A stretch of DNA of 64,000 bases from an uncultured Clostridia bacterium (GTDB lineage Bacteria; Bacillota; Clostridia; Christensenellales; Pumilibacteraceae), in the NCBI GenBank assembly GCA_934270565.1, contig CAKQPR010000005.1:41087-105086 (forward strand). Reading direction: 5' to 3'. Positions 18,307 to 27,823 of this stretch are shown in pieces. The first letter of the stretch is position 1; every line of letters starts with the position of its first letter. The notes beneath the pieces are model-generated. The model did no database searches and was not told the DNA's origin. It was given only the letters and a program-made list of their open reading frames with translations. The position numbers and the translations under genes were made by a program.

Positions 18307-21300
18307 TTGAAATTCAAAAGGATAGAATTATACGGGTTCAAATCGTTCGCGGACAAGCACGAAATCCCGTTCGGAGACGGCATTACCGCGATAGTCGGAC
18401 CTAACGGTTGCGGAAAAAGCAACGTTGCGGATGCGATTCGCTGGGTTCTCGGCGAGCAGTCGGCAAAACTTCTGCGCGGAAGTTCGATGCAGGACGTCAT
18501 ATTCAACGGAACGGAAAAACGCAAATCGATGTCGTATTGCGAGGTTTCGCTTGTTTTCGACAACCGCGAAAAACTTTTTCCCTCGCTTGAGTACGACGAG
18601 GTAGTCGTTTCGCGTAAGCTTTATCGGAGCGGCGAAAGCGAATACCTTCTCAACCGCGTTCCGTGCCGGCTTAAAGATATAGTCGAAATCCTTCGCGACG
18701 GAAACATGGGCAGAGAGGGATATTCGATTATCGGACAGGGCAGAATCGACGAACTTCTGTCCGCCAAGCCCGAGGATCGCCGCCAGATTTTCGAGGAAGC
18801 CGCGGGAATTTCCAAGTTCAAAGCGAGAAAAGTGGACGCCGAAAGAAAACTCGGCAGAACGCGCGAAAACCTTACCCGAATAATAGATATTCTCGACGAA
18901 AAGAACAAACAGCTCGAGCCGCTGAGACGTCAGGCGGAAACCGCAAAAAAATGGCTTGAAATGCGCGACAGTCTTCGTCACCACGAAATAAATACCTACA
19001 TTCATCAGTACGACACCGCTGCGGAAGCAAAAGCGGTGATAAATACTCGGCTTAACGGAATAACCGAAGGAATCGAGCTGAAACAACAGGCTTACGACGG
19101 GGCGGTTGCTTCGTATAACGAGTCGATGTACGAGCTCAATTCCATAGACAAAAAGATCAATGCGCTTCGCGAGGAACTTCTGTCGCTTACCGTCGGAATG
19201 GAAAAAGAAGCGGGCGATATGAACGTTCTCAAAGAACGTCTTTCGGCGCATTTTGAGCGCATAAAGCGCCTGCGCGACGAAAACGACGAACTTGCAGCAC
19301 AGTCCGATTCGGCAAAGAAGAAAGCCGAGGAATTGAAAGTTGACCGCGCCGCAAAAGTCGAAGAGCTTGCCGCGGCACGCGCGCTCGTGGACGAATTCAG
19401 ACAAAAATATCAGGCGGTAGTCGAGAAGATTTCGAAGGGCGAAACCGACGCCGAAACGAACAAGCGCACGCTTCTCGAGGCAATGGACAAGCTTGCCGAT
19501 ATCAAGGCGAATATGTCTCGGCTTGTGGCGGAAAGAAACGCGTTGTCCGTATCGATCGAGGAGTCGGGCAGAAGGCTCGAAAGCCTTTCCGTTCAGCTCG
19601 AAAAGGATAAAACCGAACTCGAAACGACGATTGCGACGCTCGTCGAAAACGCCGGAAGAAAAACCGCGCTCGGCGAGAAGTTGCAGGCACTGTACCTGCG
19701 CAACAACGAGCTTAACGCGCTCGCTTCCGATACCACCGACAAAATCGACAAACTCAACGAAAAGTATTACACCGCGCAGTCCCGCCGCAAAATGCTCAAG
19801 GAGCTTCAGCAGGCATACGACGGTTTCGCGTTCAGTATTCGTAACCTGATGAACGACGCGCGCAAAAACCCCGAGCTTAATTCGAAAATCGAGGGTCTTG
19901 TGGCTCAGATAGTTTCGATGGACGCGAAGTTCGAAACGGCTATCGAGACGGCGCTCGGAAGCGCAATGCAGAATATCGTCACCAAGACCGAGGACGACGC
20001 GAAATACATAATCGAGTATCTCAAAAAGATGCGTTACGGTCGCGTAACCTTCCTTCCGATGACTTCGATCAAGCCGCGTTCGATCGACAGCCGCCACCTC
20101 GGCGCGCTCAATATCAACGGTTGTTACGGCGTGGCTTCCGATCTCGTAAAATATGACGATAAATTCGACGGAATAATCCGCGGTTTGCTCGGCGGAACAG
20201 TCATCGTAAGCAACCTCGACGTTGCAGTCGCGCTTGCGCGCAGAACGGGGTACGCGTTTAAGATCGTTACGCTCGAGGGCGACGTAATCAATCCTTCGGG
20301 ATCGATTACCGGCGGCAGTAAAAAGAACGATATCGCCAACATTTTCAGCCACGAACGCGAGCTTAAAGAACTTGACGAAATCGTCGCGAAACTTTCGGGA
20401 GAACTCGAAACGCTCAATAAGCGCAAGGACAAATGCGCCGAGGAGCTCGAACAGGTTCAGAATGATATAAAGGATATTCAGCAGGAAATTCACCTGACGG
20501 ACGTCGATATAGCCGCAAAGTCGGAAACACGAAACAAGCTTCGCACGGACGTAGACGACGAAGAGCGCGAGTTTGCCGAGCTTTCCGCAGATCTCGATCG
20601 CGACAAAACGAGGGTGGAAGAAATAAGCGCCGATATCGACAGCGTGTCCGAACTCGAAGCGCTTATTACGAGTAAGAAACAAAGCGTCACCGAGGACGAC
20701 GAGACCGTTCGCCACGCTTACGACGAACTCAAAGCCGAACGCGACGGTATTCAGGAACGGCTTACCGCCGCCCGCGTGACCGAAACGGAAGCGGACAACG
20801 CGGTAAAGAGTATCGACGCGGAAATCGAAAGGCTTGTTTCCGAAACGGTTGTGTTTGCGGGCAAAATCGACGCGAATGCTGAGGAAATCGGCGACAACGA
20901 AGCTCAGATCAAGACGATCGAGTCGAGTATGTCCTCCGAAGAGCGTCGCGACCGTATCGAGGACGAGCGCAGAATCAAAGAGGTTCGGGCAAAGCTCGAT
21001 CATCTCGACGAATACAAAACCGAGCTTCAGAACACGGTCGCTACCGTTGACAAGAACAGAATCGACCTTATGAACGAGCTTCAGACTTTACGCGAAAAGA
21101 AAGCGCGCGAAGAAATGCTGTTGCTTAAAGTCGATACCGATATCGAGCAGATGGAACAGCGTATTGCCGAAGAATATCGGCTCGGGTACAACGAGTGCCT
21201 CGAATTCAAGGAAGAGGGGTACAACGCAGAAGAGGGTATCAAAGAGGCGGCTCGCCTCAAACGCGCCATGAACGCGCTCGGAAACGTAAACGTGGACGCT

Positions 21301-21897
21301 ATCGAAATGTCCAAGACCGTTGCCGCGGAATTCGACGAAATGAATGCGCAGAAGGAAGACCTCGAAAAAGCGGAAGCCGACCTTCTCAAGATAATAAAGG
21401 AGCTTTCCGACGAAATGCTCGCGCGTTTCAGCGGACAGTTCGAGCAGATCAGAACAAACTTCGTCAAGATTTTCAAAGAGCTTTTCAACGGAGGAAACGC
21501 CGATCTCGAGCTTCTCGACAGCGAAAATCCGCTCGAAGCGGGTATCGAAATCAAAGCTCAACCGCCCGAAAAGAAACTTCAGTCGATCTCGCTTCTTTCC
21601 GGCGGAGAAAAGGCGCTTACCGCGATTGCGATACTGTTCGCGATCCTTCGCCTTAAACCCATGCCGTTCTGCCTTCTCGACGAAATCGAGGCGGCTCTCG
21701 ACGACGCGAACGCGAACCGCTTTGCCAAATACCTTCGCAGATTCAGCGAAAACACGCAGTTTATCGTCATCACTCACCGTAAGCCGACCATGGAGCTCGC
21801 CGACAACCTTTACGGCGTTACGATGGAAGAAAAGGGCGTTAGCCGTATAGTTTCGGTCAAACTCGAGGACGCCGTAAGCGTTGCCGAAAAAGCGTAA
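18307..21897 (+). CDS. smc: Chromosome segregation protein SMC
   Basis: Condensin ATPase that organises and separates chromosomes with ScpA and ScpB. Walker A is GPNGCGKSNVADAIRWVLGE at the N-terminus. Two long coiled coils flank a hinge at roughly residues 510-660, which contains the glycine-rich IRGLLGGTVIVSNL. The C-terminal signature is LLSGGEKALTAIA and Walker B is FCLLDEIEAALDDAN. Length is 1196 residues. It starts with TTG at 18307 after AAGGAG. ftsY follows after 9 bp, the normal smc-ftsY arrangement. Confidence 0.97.
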   Translation: MKFKRIELYGFKSFADKHEIPFGDGITAIVGPNGCGKSNVADAIRWVLGEQSAKLLRGSSMQDVIFNGTEKRKSMSYCEVSLVFDNREKLFPSLEYDEVVVSRKLYRSGESEYLLNRVPCRLKDIVEILRDGNMGREGYSIIGQGRIDELLSAKPEDRRQIFEEAAGISKFKARKVDAERKLGRTRENLTRIIDILDEKNKQLEPLRRQAETAKKWLEMRDSLRHHEINTYIHQYDTAAEAKAVINTRLNGITEGIELKQQAYDGAVASYNESMYELNSIDKKINALREELLSLTVGMEKEAGDMNVLKERLSAHFERIKRLRDENDELAAQSDSAKKKAEELKVDRAAKVEELAAARALVDEFRQKYQAVVEKISKGETDAETNKRTLLEAMDKLADIKANMSRLVAERNALSVSIEESGRRLESLSVQLEKDKTELETTIATLVENAGRKTALGEKLQALYLRNNELNALASDTTDKIDKLNEKYYTAQSRRKMLKELQQAYDGFAFSIRNLMNDARKNPELNSKIEGLVAQIVSMDAKFETAIETALGSAMQNIVTKTEDDAKYIIEYLKKMRYGRVTFLPMTSIKPRSIDSRHLGALNINGCYGVASDLVKYDDKFDGIIRGLLGGTVIVSNLDVAVALARRTGYAFKIVTLEGDVINPSGSITGGSKKNDIANIFSHERELKELDEIVAKLSGELETLNKRKDKCAEELEQVQNDIKDIQQEIHLTDVDIAAKSETRNKLRTDVDDEEREFAELSADLDRDKTRVEEISADIDSVSELEALITSKKQSVTEDDETVRHAYDELKAERDGIQERLTAARVTETEADNAVKSIDAEIERLVSETVVFAGKIDANAEEIGDNEAQIKTIESSMSSEERRDRIEDERRIKEVRAKLDHLDEYKTELQNTVATVDKNRIDLMNELQTLREKKAREEMLLLKVDTDIEQMEQRIAEEYRLGYNECLEFKEEGYNAEEGIKEAARLKRAMNALGNVNVDAIEMSKTVAAEFDEMNAQKEDLEKAEADLLKIIKELSDEMLARFSGQFEQIRTNFVKIFKELFNGGNADLELLDSENPLEAGIEIKAQPPEKKLQSISLLSGGEKALTAIAILFAILRLKPMPFCLLDEIEAALDDANANRFAKYLRRFSENTQFIVITHRKPTMELADNLYGVTMEEKGVSRIVSVKLEDAVSVAEKA

Positions 21898-21906
21898 GGA
21901 GGAGTT

Positions 21907-22806
21907 ATGGGCTTTTTCTCGAAGATTAAAGAGGGTCTGAAAAAGACGAAAGAAGTTCTGTCGTATAAACTCAACAAGCTTTTTACCGGCGGAGTGATGA
22001 ACGACGACTTCTATGACGAGCTCGAATATATTTTGCTGTCGTCCGACGTCGGAGCGGCTACGACCGAGCGTATTCTGGAAGAACTTCGCGACGCGGTGGA
22101 CGAAAAACTTATCCGAGACAGAGCGAAAGCTAAGGACGAGCTTAAACGGCTTCTTGTCGAAATTCTCACCGAGCCCGAAATTCCCGAATACGAATATCCG
22201 CTCGTCATAATGGTTTCGGGCGTGAACGGAGTCGGAAAAACGACCGCGATGGGAAAGCTTGCCAAGAAATTCAAAAACGAAGGGCATAACGTTTTGCTCG
22301 TTGCCGCAGATACTTTCCGCGCCGCCGCCGCAGATCAGCTCACCGTCTGGTCGGAACGCGCGGGCGTCAGGATCGTAAAACAATCGGAAGGCGCCGATCC
22401 GGCTTCGGTCGTGTTCGACGCGCTCACCAGCGCAAAGGCAAAGAACAACGACGTTATTCTGATCGATACCGCAGGAAGACTTCACAACAAGAAAAATCTT
22501 ATGGACGAGCTCGGCAAAATTTCGCGCGTCGTTGTCCGCGAAATGCCGGACGCGTTGTACCTTAATTATATCGTTCTCGACGCCACAACGGGGCAGAACG
22601 CGCTTTCGCAGGTGGACGTGTTCAACGAGGTCGTGGATATCGACGGCATTATTCTCACGAAGCTCGACGGAACGGCTAAAGGCGGCGTTGTCTTTGCGAT
22701 TACGAACGAGCTCGAAGTTCCCGTCGTATACGTCGGAGTGGGCGAGGGGATAGACGATCTCGAACCGTTCGATCCCGAATCGTTCGTTGACGAAATTCTT
22801 GCGTAA
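21907..22806 (+). CDS. ftsY: Signal recognition particle receptor FtsY
   Basis: GTPase that docks ribosome-SRP complexes at the membrane. GTPase motifs are GVNGVGKTTAMGKLA, DTFRAAAADQL, DTAGRLHNKKNL and TKLDGTAKGG. At 299 residues it is only the NG domain plus a short amphipathic N-terminus (GFFSKIKEGLKKTKEVL); the long acidic A domain of E. coli is missing, as in most Firmicutes. It shares context with ylxM and ffh just downstream. Confidence 0.96.
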   Translation: MGFFSKIKEGLKKTKEVLSYKLNKLFTGGVMNDDFYDELEYILLSSDVGAATTERILEELRDAVDEKLIRDRAKAKDELKRLLVEILTEPEIPEYEYPLVIMVSGVNGVGKTTAMGKLAKKFKNEGHNVLLVAADTFRAAAADQLTVWSERAGVRIVKQSEGADPASVVFDALTSAKAKNNDVILIDTAGRLHNKKNLMDELGKISRVVVREMPDALYLNYIVLDATTGQNALSQVDVFNEVVDIDGIILTKLDGTAKGGVVFAITNELEVPVVYVGVGEGIDDLEPFDPESFVDEILA

Positions 22807-22812
22807 AAACGC

Positions 22813-22841
22813 TTGACAGAAGCGAATAATTATGTTATTAT
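22813..22841 (+). promoter_or_regulatory. Promoter for ylxM-ffh-rpsP
   Basis: TTGACA (22813-22818), 17-bp spacer, TATTAT (22836-22841). Transcription would start just at the 5' side of the hairpin at 22845-22870. Confidence 0.75.
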
Positions 22842-22844
22842 GTA

Positions 22845-22880
22845 GGTGTAAAGTATTTTTGCTTTACACCTTTATTTTCG
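22845..22880 (+). promoter_or_regulatory. Leader hairpin with T-rich tail before ylxM
   Basis: A 9-bp perfect stem (GGTGTAAAG and CTTTACACC) with an 8-nt loop, followed by TTTATTTT. It lies between the promoter and the ylxM start at 22893. It could be an attenuator, a 5' stabilising hairpin or a terminator for ftsY readthrough. Confidence 0.5.
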
Positions 22881-22892
22881 GAGACGAGCGAA

Positions 22893-23225
22893 TTGCAGAA
22901 AGACCTTGAAATCGTAGAGCTTAAGGACGTATACGGCGCGCTTCTGACGGAGCGGCAACGCGAAATACTCACGAGTTACTTCGATTACGATCTGTCGTTG
23001 TCCGAAATCGCCGAAAACGTCGGAGTTACGCGGCAGGCGGTGCGTGACGTGATAGTCCGCGCGGGCGAACAGCTTCGCGGATACGAAAACGCTCTAGGCA
23101 TTGTTCGCGGAAGAAACGAAACGCAGGCTCGGTTAAGCCGTGCGCTCGGACTTATGAACGAAAACGAACTTGGCGAAGCAAAGAAGGTTGTAGCGGACTT
23201 ACTCGACTATATGCAGGAGATCTGA
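22893..23225 (+). CDS. ylxM: YlxM/p13 family helix-turn-helix protein
   Basis: A 110-residue protein linked to the signal recognition particle pathway by constant association with ffh and ftsY. The centre is a sigma-70 region-4-like helix-turn-helix (LSEIAENVGVTRQAVRDVIVRA). It begins with TTG at 22893 after CGGAGAC. The stop overlaps the ffh start by one base (TGATG). In streptococci YlxM binds SRP RNA and modulates the SRP GTPases. Confidence 0.9.
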   Translation: MQKDLEIVELKDVYGALLTERQREILTSYFDYDLSLSEIAENVGVTRQAVRDVIVRAGEQLRGYENALGIVRGRNETQARLSRALGLMNENELGEAKKVVADLLDYMQEI

Positions 23226-24559
23226 TGGCTTTATTCAGCGGACTGAGCGAAAAACTCAACCATATTTTCAGCAAAATCAAGTCTAAAGGCAAGTTGACCG
23301 AGCTTGAAATCAAACAGGCTATGCGTGAAATCCGCATCGCTCTTTTGGAAGCGGACGTCAATTTTACGGTAGTCAAGGATTTTGTTGCGAAAGTGAGCGA
23401 AAAAGCCGTAGGCGAAGAGGTTCTTAAAAGCCTTACGCCGGGGCAGCAGGTCGTCAAAATAGTCAACGACGAGCTGATCGCTCTTATGGGCAGTACCAAC
23501 GCGAAACTCGAGGTTTCGTCCAAACCGCCCACCGTCATTATGCTTTGCGGACTTCAGGGCGCGGGCAAAACCACCATGTGCGGAAAGCTTTGCCGCAACC
23601 TTATCAAGTCCGGCAAAAAACCGATGCTCGTAGCGTGCGACATTTATCGTCCTGCAGCGATAAATCAGCTGAAAGTCGTGGGCAAGAGCGTAAATACCGA
23701 AGTTTTCGAACGCGGAACGGCAAAACCTGCTAAGACTGCGGTCGAGGCGGTAGAGTACGCGCTCGGAAAGGGTTACGATACCGTCGTTATTGATACCGCG
23801 GGCAGACTGCATATCGACGAAGCGCTTATGCAGGAGCTTAAGGACGTAAAAGCCGCGGTAAAGCCGACGGAAATCCTTCTCACCGTGGACGCGATGACCG
23901 GACAGGACGCCGTGACCGTTGCCGAAACGTTCAATGCGGCGCTCGACATTACGGGCGTTATCCTTACCAAGCTCGACGGCGACACCCGAGGCGGCGCGGC
24001 GTTATCGATACGCGCGGTGACTGGCAAACCGATCAAATTCTGCGGCGTCGGCGAAAAAGCAGACGATCTCGAGCCGTTTTATCCCGACAGAATGGCGTCG
24101 CGTATTCTCGGTATGGGAGACGTGCTCACGCTTATAGAAAAGGCTCAGTCGGCGGTATCCGAAGAAGAAATGAAGCAGATGGAGAAAAAACTCCGCGAAG
24201 CTTCGTTTACGCTCGACGATTTCCTCGTTCAGTTCGAAAGTCTGAAAAAGATGGGTAATATGACCGATCTTATGGGAATGATCCCCGGCATGTCGAATAT
24301 GAAGATTTCCGAAAAGGACATCGACGAGAGCCGTATAGAAAAGTACAAAGCCATAATCAGATCGATGACGAAGGAAGAACGGGACAAGCCCGAAATAATC
24401 AAATCGTCGAGAAGAGTGAGAATTGCGAACGGAAGCGGAACGACCGTTCAGGACGTAAATCAGCTTCTCAAGCAATTCGATCAGACCAAAGAACTTATGA
24501 AACGTATGAAAAACGGTTCGTTCGGCGGTTTCAAAAAAGGTAAACGTTTTCCGTTTTAG
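23225..24559 (+). CDS. ffh: Signal recognition particle protein Ffh
   Basis: SRP54-type GTPase that binds signal peptides on ribosomes. N and G domains carry GLQGAGKTTMCGKLCRNL, DIYRPAAINQLKV, DTAGRLHIDEALM and TKLDGDTRGGAAL. The methionine-rich M domain covers about residues 300-444, including MIPGMSNMKISEKD and a SRRVRIANGSGT RNA-binding segment. Length 444 is normal. No SRP RNA gene was recognised in the window. Confidence 0.97.
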   Translation: MALFSGLSEKLNHIFSKIKSKGKLTELEIKQAMREIRIALLEADVNFTVVKDFVAKVSEKAVGEEVLKSLTPGQQVVKIVNDELIALMGSTNAKLEVSSKPPTVIMLCGLQGAGKTTMCGKLCRNLIKSGKKPMLVACDIYRPAAINQLKVVGKSVNTEVFERGTAKPAKTAVEAVEYALGKGYDTVVIDTAGRLHIDEALMQELKDVKAAVKPTEILLTVDAMTGQDAVTVAETFNAALDITGVILTKLDGDTRGGAALSIRAVTGKPIKFCGVGEKADDLEPFYPDRMASRILGMGDVLTLIEKAQSAVSEEEMKQMEKKLREASFTLDDFLVQFESLKKMGNMTDLMGMIPGMSNMKISEKDIDESRIEKYKAIIRSMTKEERDKPEIIKSSRRVRIANGSGTTVQDVNQLLKQFDQTKELMKRMKNGSFGGFKKGKRFPF

Positions 24560-24608
24560 GGCGGGAACGAACATAAACTAAAGCAATTTATTTCAAGGAG
24601 ACAGAAAA

Positions 24609-24902
24609 ATGGCAGTAAAAATGAGACTCACCCGTCTGGGTGACAAGAAGAACCCCTTTTACAGAGTTGTAGTTGCGGATTCGCGCTCCCCGAGAGACGG
24701 TAAGTTCATCGACATCGTAGGAACTTACAATCCGAAGCTTAACCCCGCCGAAGTCAAAATCGACGGCGACAAGGCGAAAGAATGGATCGCAAAAGGCGCT
24801 CAGCCCACCGATACAGTACGCGCGCTTCTGGTAGAAGTCGGACTTCTGGAAAAGAAAGCAATGCCCGCTAAAACCAACGCCGTTAAGAAAAAGAAAGACT
24901 AA
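24609..24902 (+). CDS. rpsP: 30S ribosomal protein S16 (bS16)
   Basis: 97 residues, starting [20 protein letters not shown], the standard S16 opening. It has an alanine/lysine-rich tail. It follows AAGGAGAC and starts the rpsP-khpA-rimM-trmD string typical of Firmicutes. Confidence 0.97.
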   Translation: MAVKMRLTRLGDKKNPFYRVVVADSRSPRDGKFIDIVGTYNPKLNPAEVKIDGDKAKEWIAKGAQPTDTVRALLVEVGLLEKKAMPAKTNAVKKKKD

Positions 24903-24923
24903 GCGACGGCTTAAGGAGAAAAT

Positions 24924-25154
24924 ATGACTGAGCTTGTTAAATTTCTGGTTACGTCGCTCGTTGATAATGCGGACGAAGTGAAAGTAACCGAAGGCGAGGA
25001 TGACACCGTCGATATTCAGGTTGCGAAATCCGATATGGGCAAAGTTATCGGCAAGGACGGCAAAATCGCTAAAGCCATTCGCACGATAGTAAAAGCCGCA
25101 GGCGCTAAAAAGGGCGTTAAATATACGGTAAATATTCTCGAAGCAAACGAGTAA
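24924..25154 (+). CDS. khpA: KH-domain RNA-binding protein KhpA
   Basis: A 76-residue single KH-domain protein. The GxxG loop is IGKDGK (within MGKVIGKDGKIAKAIR). Its place between rpsP and rimM is conserved. KhpA works with KhpB in RNA binding and cell elongation in streptococci. Confidence 0.93.
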   Translation: MTELVKFLVTSLVDNADEVKVTEGEDDTVDIQVAKSDMGKVIGKDGKIAKAIRTIVKAAGAKKGVKYTVNILEANE

Positions 25155-25160
25155 ACTTGG

Positions 25161-25190
25161 ATCAGAGGGCTTTTTCGCGCCCTCTGATTT
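25161..25190 (+). terminator. Hairpin between khpA and rimM
   Basis: A perfect 10-bp stem (ATCAGAGGGC and GCCCTCTGAT) with an 8-nt loop. The T-tract after it is very short, so it is probably an attenuator that lowers rimM-trmD expression relative to rpsP rather than a full stop. Confidence 0.5.
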
Positions 25191-25210
25191 GCGTAAAAAC
25201 GGGTTAAAAT

Positions 25211-25720
25211 ATGAACGATTACATTACGATAGGACAAGTTCTTAAAGCGTCCGGAATTCGCGGCGAATTCAAAGTGAAACCGCTTACCGACGACGCGGAA
25301 AGATACAAAAAACTGAAACTCGTCTATATCGGCGGGACTCCTAAAAAGATAACGTCGATGCGTTTTGACGGCGGCTTTGTATATCTTAAAGTTGCGGGGA
25401 TCGAGGATCGCACAGCCGCAGAAAGTCTGAAAGACGCTTTTATCGAAATCGATCGTATAAACGCGGTCGAACTCGACGAGGGAAGTTATTTTATTTCGGA
25501 TATAGTCGGGTGTAAGGTTTTTACGGACGACGGAACGGAAATCGGCAAAGTTACCGACGTAAGTCAATACGGCGCGGCGGACGTGTATACCGTTTCTGAC
25601 GGAAGAAGAACGGTGCGTTTTCCGTTTCTGAAAAAGCTTATCGTAAAAGTAGACGTGGAGACCGGCGTAATCGTCCTGTATAAATCCGTTTTCGACGAGG
25701 TGAGCGTATATGAGGATTGA
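25211..25720 (+). CDS. rimM: Ribosome maturation factor RimM
   Basis: Assists 30S head assembly by binding S19. It has an N-terminal RimM beta-barrel (TIGQVLKASGIRGEFKVKPLTDDAERY) and a C-terminal PRC-barrel-like domain (YFISDIVGCKVFTDDGTEIG). 169 residues. It overlaps trmD by 11 bp. Confidence 0.95.
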   Translation: MNDYITIGQVLKASGIRGEFKVKPLTDDAERYKKLKLVYIGGTPKKITSMRFDGGFVYLKVAGIEDRTAAESLKDAFIEIDRINAVELDEGSYFISDIVGCKVFTDDGTEIGKVTDVSQYGAADVYTVSDGRRTVRFPFLKKLIVKVDVETGVIVLYKSVFDEVSVYED

Positions 25721-26387
25721 CGTTCTGACGCTTTTCCCCGAAATGTTCGCGCCACTTGGCGAAAGCATAATCGGGAGAGCTCGCGAAAAGGGGCTTATCG
25801 ACATACGCGTAACCGATATTCGCGAATTCTCGACGGACAAGCACAAAAAGTGCGACGATTATCCGTTCGGGGGCGGTGCCGGTATGGTTATGTTGCCGCA
25901 ACCGATTTTCGACGCGGTAAACGCAGTCGATCCCGATCACGAAGCGTTGCGTATTTATATGTCGCCGAAAGGTAAAAGGCTTGATATGCCGCTTGTAAAA
26001 TCGCTTGCGGGGCTTGAAAACAAGCGCATTTTGCTTCTTTGCGGACATTACGAGGGCGTGGATCAACGCGTTCTCGACCTTTGTTTCGACGACGAAATAT
26101 CGATAGGCGATTACGTTCTTACCGGCGGCGAACTTCCCGCGATGGTTGTGATAGATTGCGTCGCGCGGTACGTTGACGGCGTACTCGGGTCGGAAGATTC
26201 GGTGAAAGAGGAATCGTTTTCGTCGAACACGCTCGAATACCCGCAGTATACGCGCCCCGCGGTTTTCGAAGGAATCGCCGTGCCGGACGTTCTTTTGTCC
26301 GGTCATCACGCAAACGTGGAAAAATGGCGGCGCGAACAATCCGAAATTCTGACTAAAAAGTTGCGCCCCGATCTCTTGGAGGACTGA
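25710..26387 (+). CDS. trmD: tRNA (guanine-N1)-methyltransferase TrmD
   Basis: SPOUT-family enzyme that makes m1G37 in tRNA. It begins RIDVLTLFPEMFAPLGESI. The knot region shows LCGHYEGVDQRVL and SIGDYVLTGGELPAMV. The segment DDYPFGGGAGMVM is also diagnostic. Length is 225 residues. The stop shares one base with the ylqF start. Confidence 0.97.
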   Translation: MRIDVLTLFPEMFAPLGESIIGRAREKGLIDIRVTDIREFSTDKHKKCDDYPFGGGAGMVMLPQPIFDAVNAVDPDHEALRIYMSPKGKRLDMPLVKSLAGLENKRILLLCGHYEGVDQRVLDLCFDDEISIGDYVLTGGELPAMVVIDCVARYVDGVLGSEDSVKEESFSSNTLEYPQYTRPAVFEGIAVPDVLLSGHHANVEKWRREQSEILTKKLRPDLLED

Positions 26388-27235
26388 TGGCTAACATAAA
26401 CTGGTACCCGGGACACATGACGAAATCTATTCGTATGATCGAGGAAAATATCAAGCTGATAGATTGTCTTGTGTACGTTCTGGACGCCCGCGCGCCGCTA
26501 AGCTGTATAAACCCCGACTTCGAACGGTATATCCAAAGACTTCCGGTGGTTTACGTTCTTAACAAAACGGATCTTGCCGACCCCGCGCAAACCGAAAAAT
26601 GGAAACGCAAACTTACGGGCGAGAGAAGCGTTGCCGTGGCGACTAACGCTTCTGCAAGCAAAAGTTGCGCCGTCATCGTTTCGGAGATTCGCAGACTTTG
26701 CGCGGAAAAAATTTCGCGATATGCGGCGAAAGGCGTGAAAACGAGCGTTAAAGCGATGGTGCTCGGCGTTCCGAACACCGGAAAATCTACGATAATAAAC
26801 AACCTTATCGGTAAAGCTAAGGCGATTACGGGCAATAAAGCGGGCGTTACGCGCGGTAAACAGTGGTTTAAAGTGAACGACACCGTTGAAGTTCTCGATA
26901 CGCCCGGGACGCTTTATCCTAAGCTTTCCGATCAGAATATCGCCCGCCGTCTCGCGTACCTCGGCAGTATTAAAGACGAAGTTGTGGACGGGTATGAGCT
27001 TGCGATAGAGCTGATACGCGATCTTGACGAAATTAAACCGGAAGCCATAACCGCACGATACGGGTTTACGCCTGTATGCGACGGCGAAAAGGATCTTACG
27101 TCGGTCGCAAAAAGCCGAGGTTTTCTGCTTCGCGGCGGAGAAGCCGATCTCGAGCGGGCGGCGGTTGCGCTTATAGACGATTTTCGAAAAGGAAGGCTCG
27201 GGCATATTACGCTTGACGAGGTGAAAAATGACTAA
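26387..27235 (+). CDS. rbgA: Ribosome biogenesis GTPase YlqF/RbgA
   Basis: Circularly permuted GTPase for late 50S assembly. The G4 motif (LNKTDLAD) precedes G1 (GVPNTGKSTIINNL), and G3 is DTPGTL. It opens INWYPGHMTKSIRMI, the family hallmark. Length is 282 residues. It overlaps rnhB by 8 bp. Confidence 0.95.
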   Translation: MANINWYPGHMTKSIRMIEENIKLIDCLVYVLDARAPLSCINPDFERYIQRLPVVYVLNKTDLADPAQTEKWKRKLTGERSVAVATNASASKSCAVIVSEIRRLCAEKISRYAAKGVKTSVKAMVLGVPNTGKSTIINNLIGKAKAITGNKAGVTRGKQWFKVNDTVEVLDTPGTLYPKLSDQNIARRLAYLGSIKDEVVDGYELAIELIRDLDEIKPEAITARYGFTPVCDGEKDLTSVAKSRGFLLRGGEADLERAAVALIDDFRKGRLGHITLDEVKND

Positions 27236-27815
27236 AGATTTATTCGATTTCGACCTTAAATTCGGCGTTAAGTTTCTTGCCGGTATAGACGAGGTGGGCA
27301 GAGGTCCGCTCGCCGGTCCCGTGACCACGGCGTGTTGTATGCTTCCGCTTGACGAACCGATCGACAAAATCAACGACAGCAAAAAGCTGAGCGAAATGCG
27401 GCGCGAAAAGCTTTACGACCTCATCACCGAAAAAGCCGCTTATTCGGTTGCTTCCGTCTCTAACGAGGAAATCGACGAGCTTAATATTCTCGAAGCCACG
27501 AAAAAGGCGATGCGCGAGTGTGCGGGAAACCTGATGCCCGTGCCCGAGCTTATTCTGATAGATGCGGTGAAGCTCGACCTCGGAGTGAAAACGGAATCGA
27601 TTATTCACGGTGACGCGCAGAGTTACAATATCGCGGCGGCTTCTATTATCGCGAAAGTCACGCGAGACAGGTTTATGGTCGAAGCGGATAAACTTTATCC
27701 GCAATACGGGTTTGCGAAGAATAAGGGTTACGGAACGGCGGAACATATCGCCGCATTAAAAAAATACGGACCGTGCCCGCTTCACAGACGCACGTTTATC
27801 AAGAATTTTATCTGA
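27228..27815 (+). CDS. rnhB: Ribonuclease HII
   Basis: Removes ribonucleotides from DNA. The catalytic N-terminal motif is AGIDEVGRGPLAGPV; the other acidic residues lie in LILIDAVKLD and the SIIAKVTRDRFM region. 195 residues. The window also holds rnhA at 63.1 kb, so both RNase H classes are present. Confidence 0.96.
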   Translation: MTKDLFDFDLKFGVKFLAGIDEVGRGPLAGPVTTACCMLPLDEPIDKINDSKKLSEMRREKLYDLITEKAAYSVASVSNEEIDELNILEATKKAMRECAGNLMPVPELILIDAVKLDLGVKTESIIHGDAQSYNIAAASIIAKVTRDRFMVEADKLYPQYGFAKNKGYGTAEHIAALKKYGPCPLHRRTFIKNFI

Positions 27816-27823
27816 GGTAAGGT

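Noticed and set aside
18328..21003. An 891-codon open frame on the minus strand opposite smc
   Set aside because: It lies wholly opposite a clear smc gene. Its translation has no recognisable domain and is explained by codon bias that removes stops in the antisense frame.
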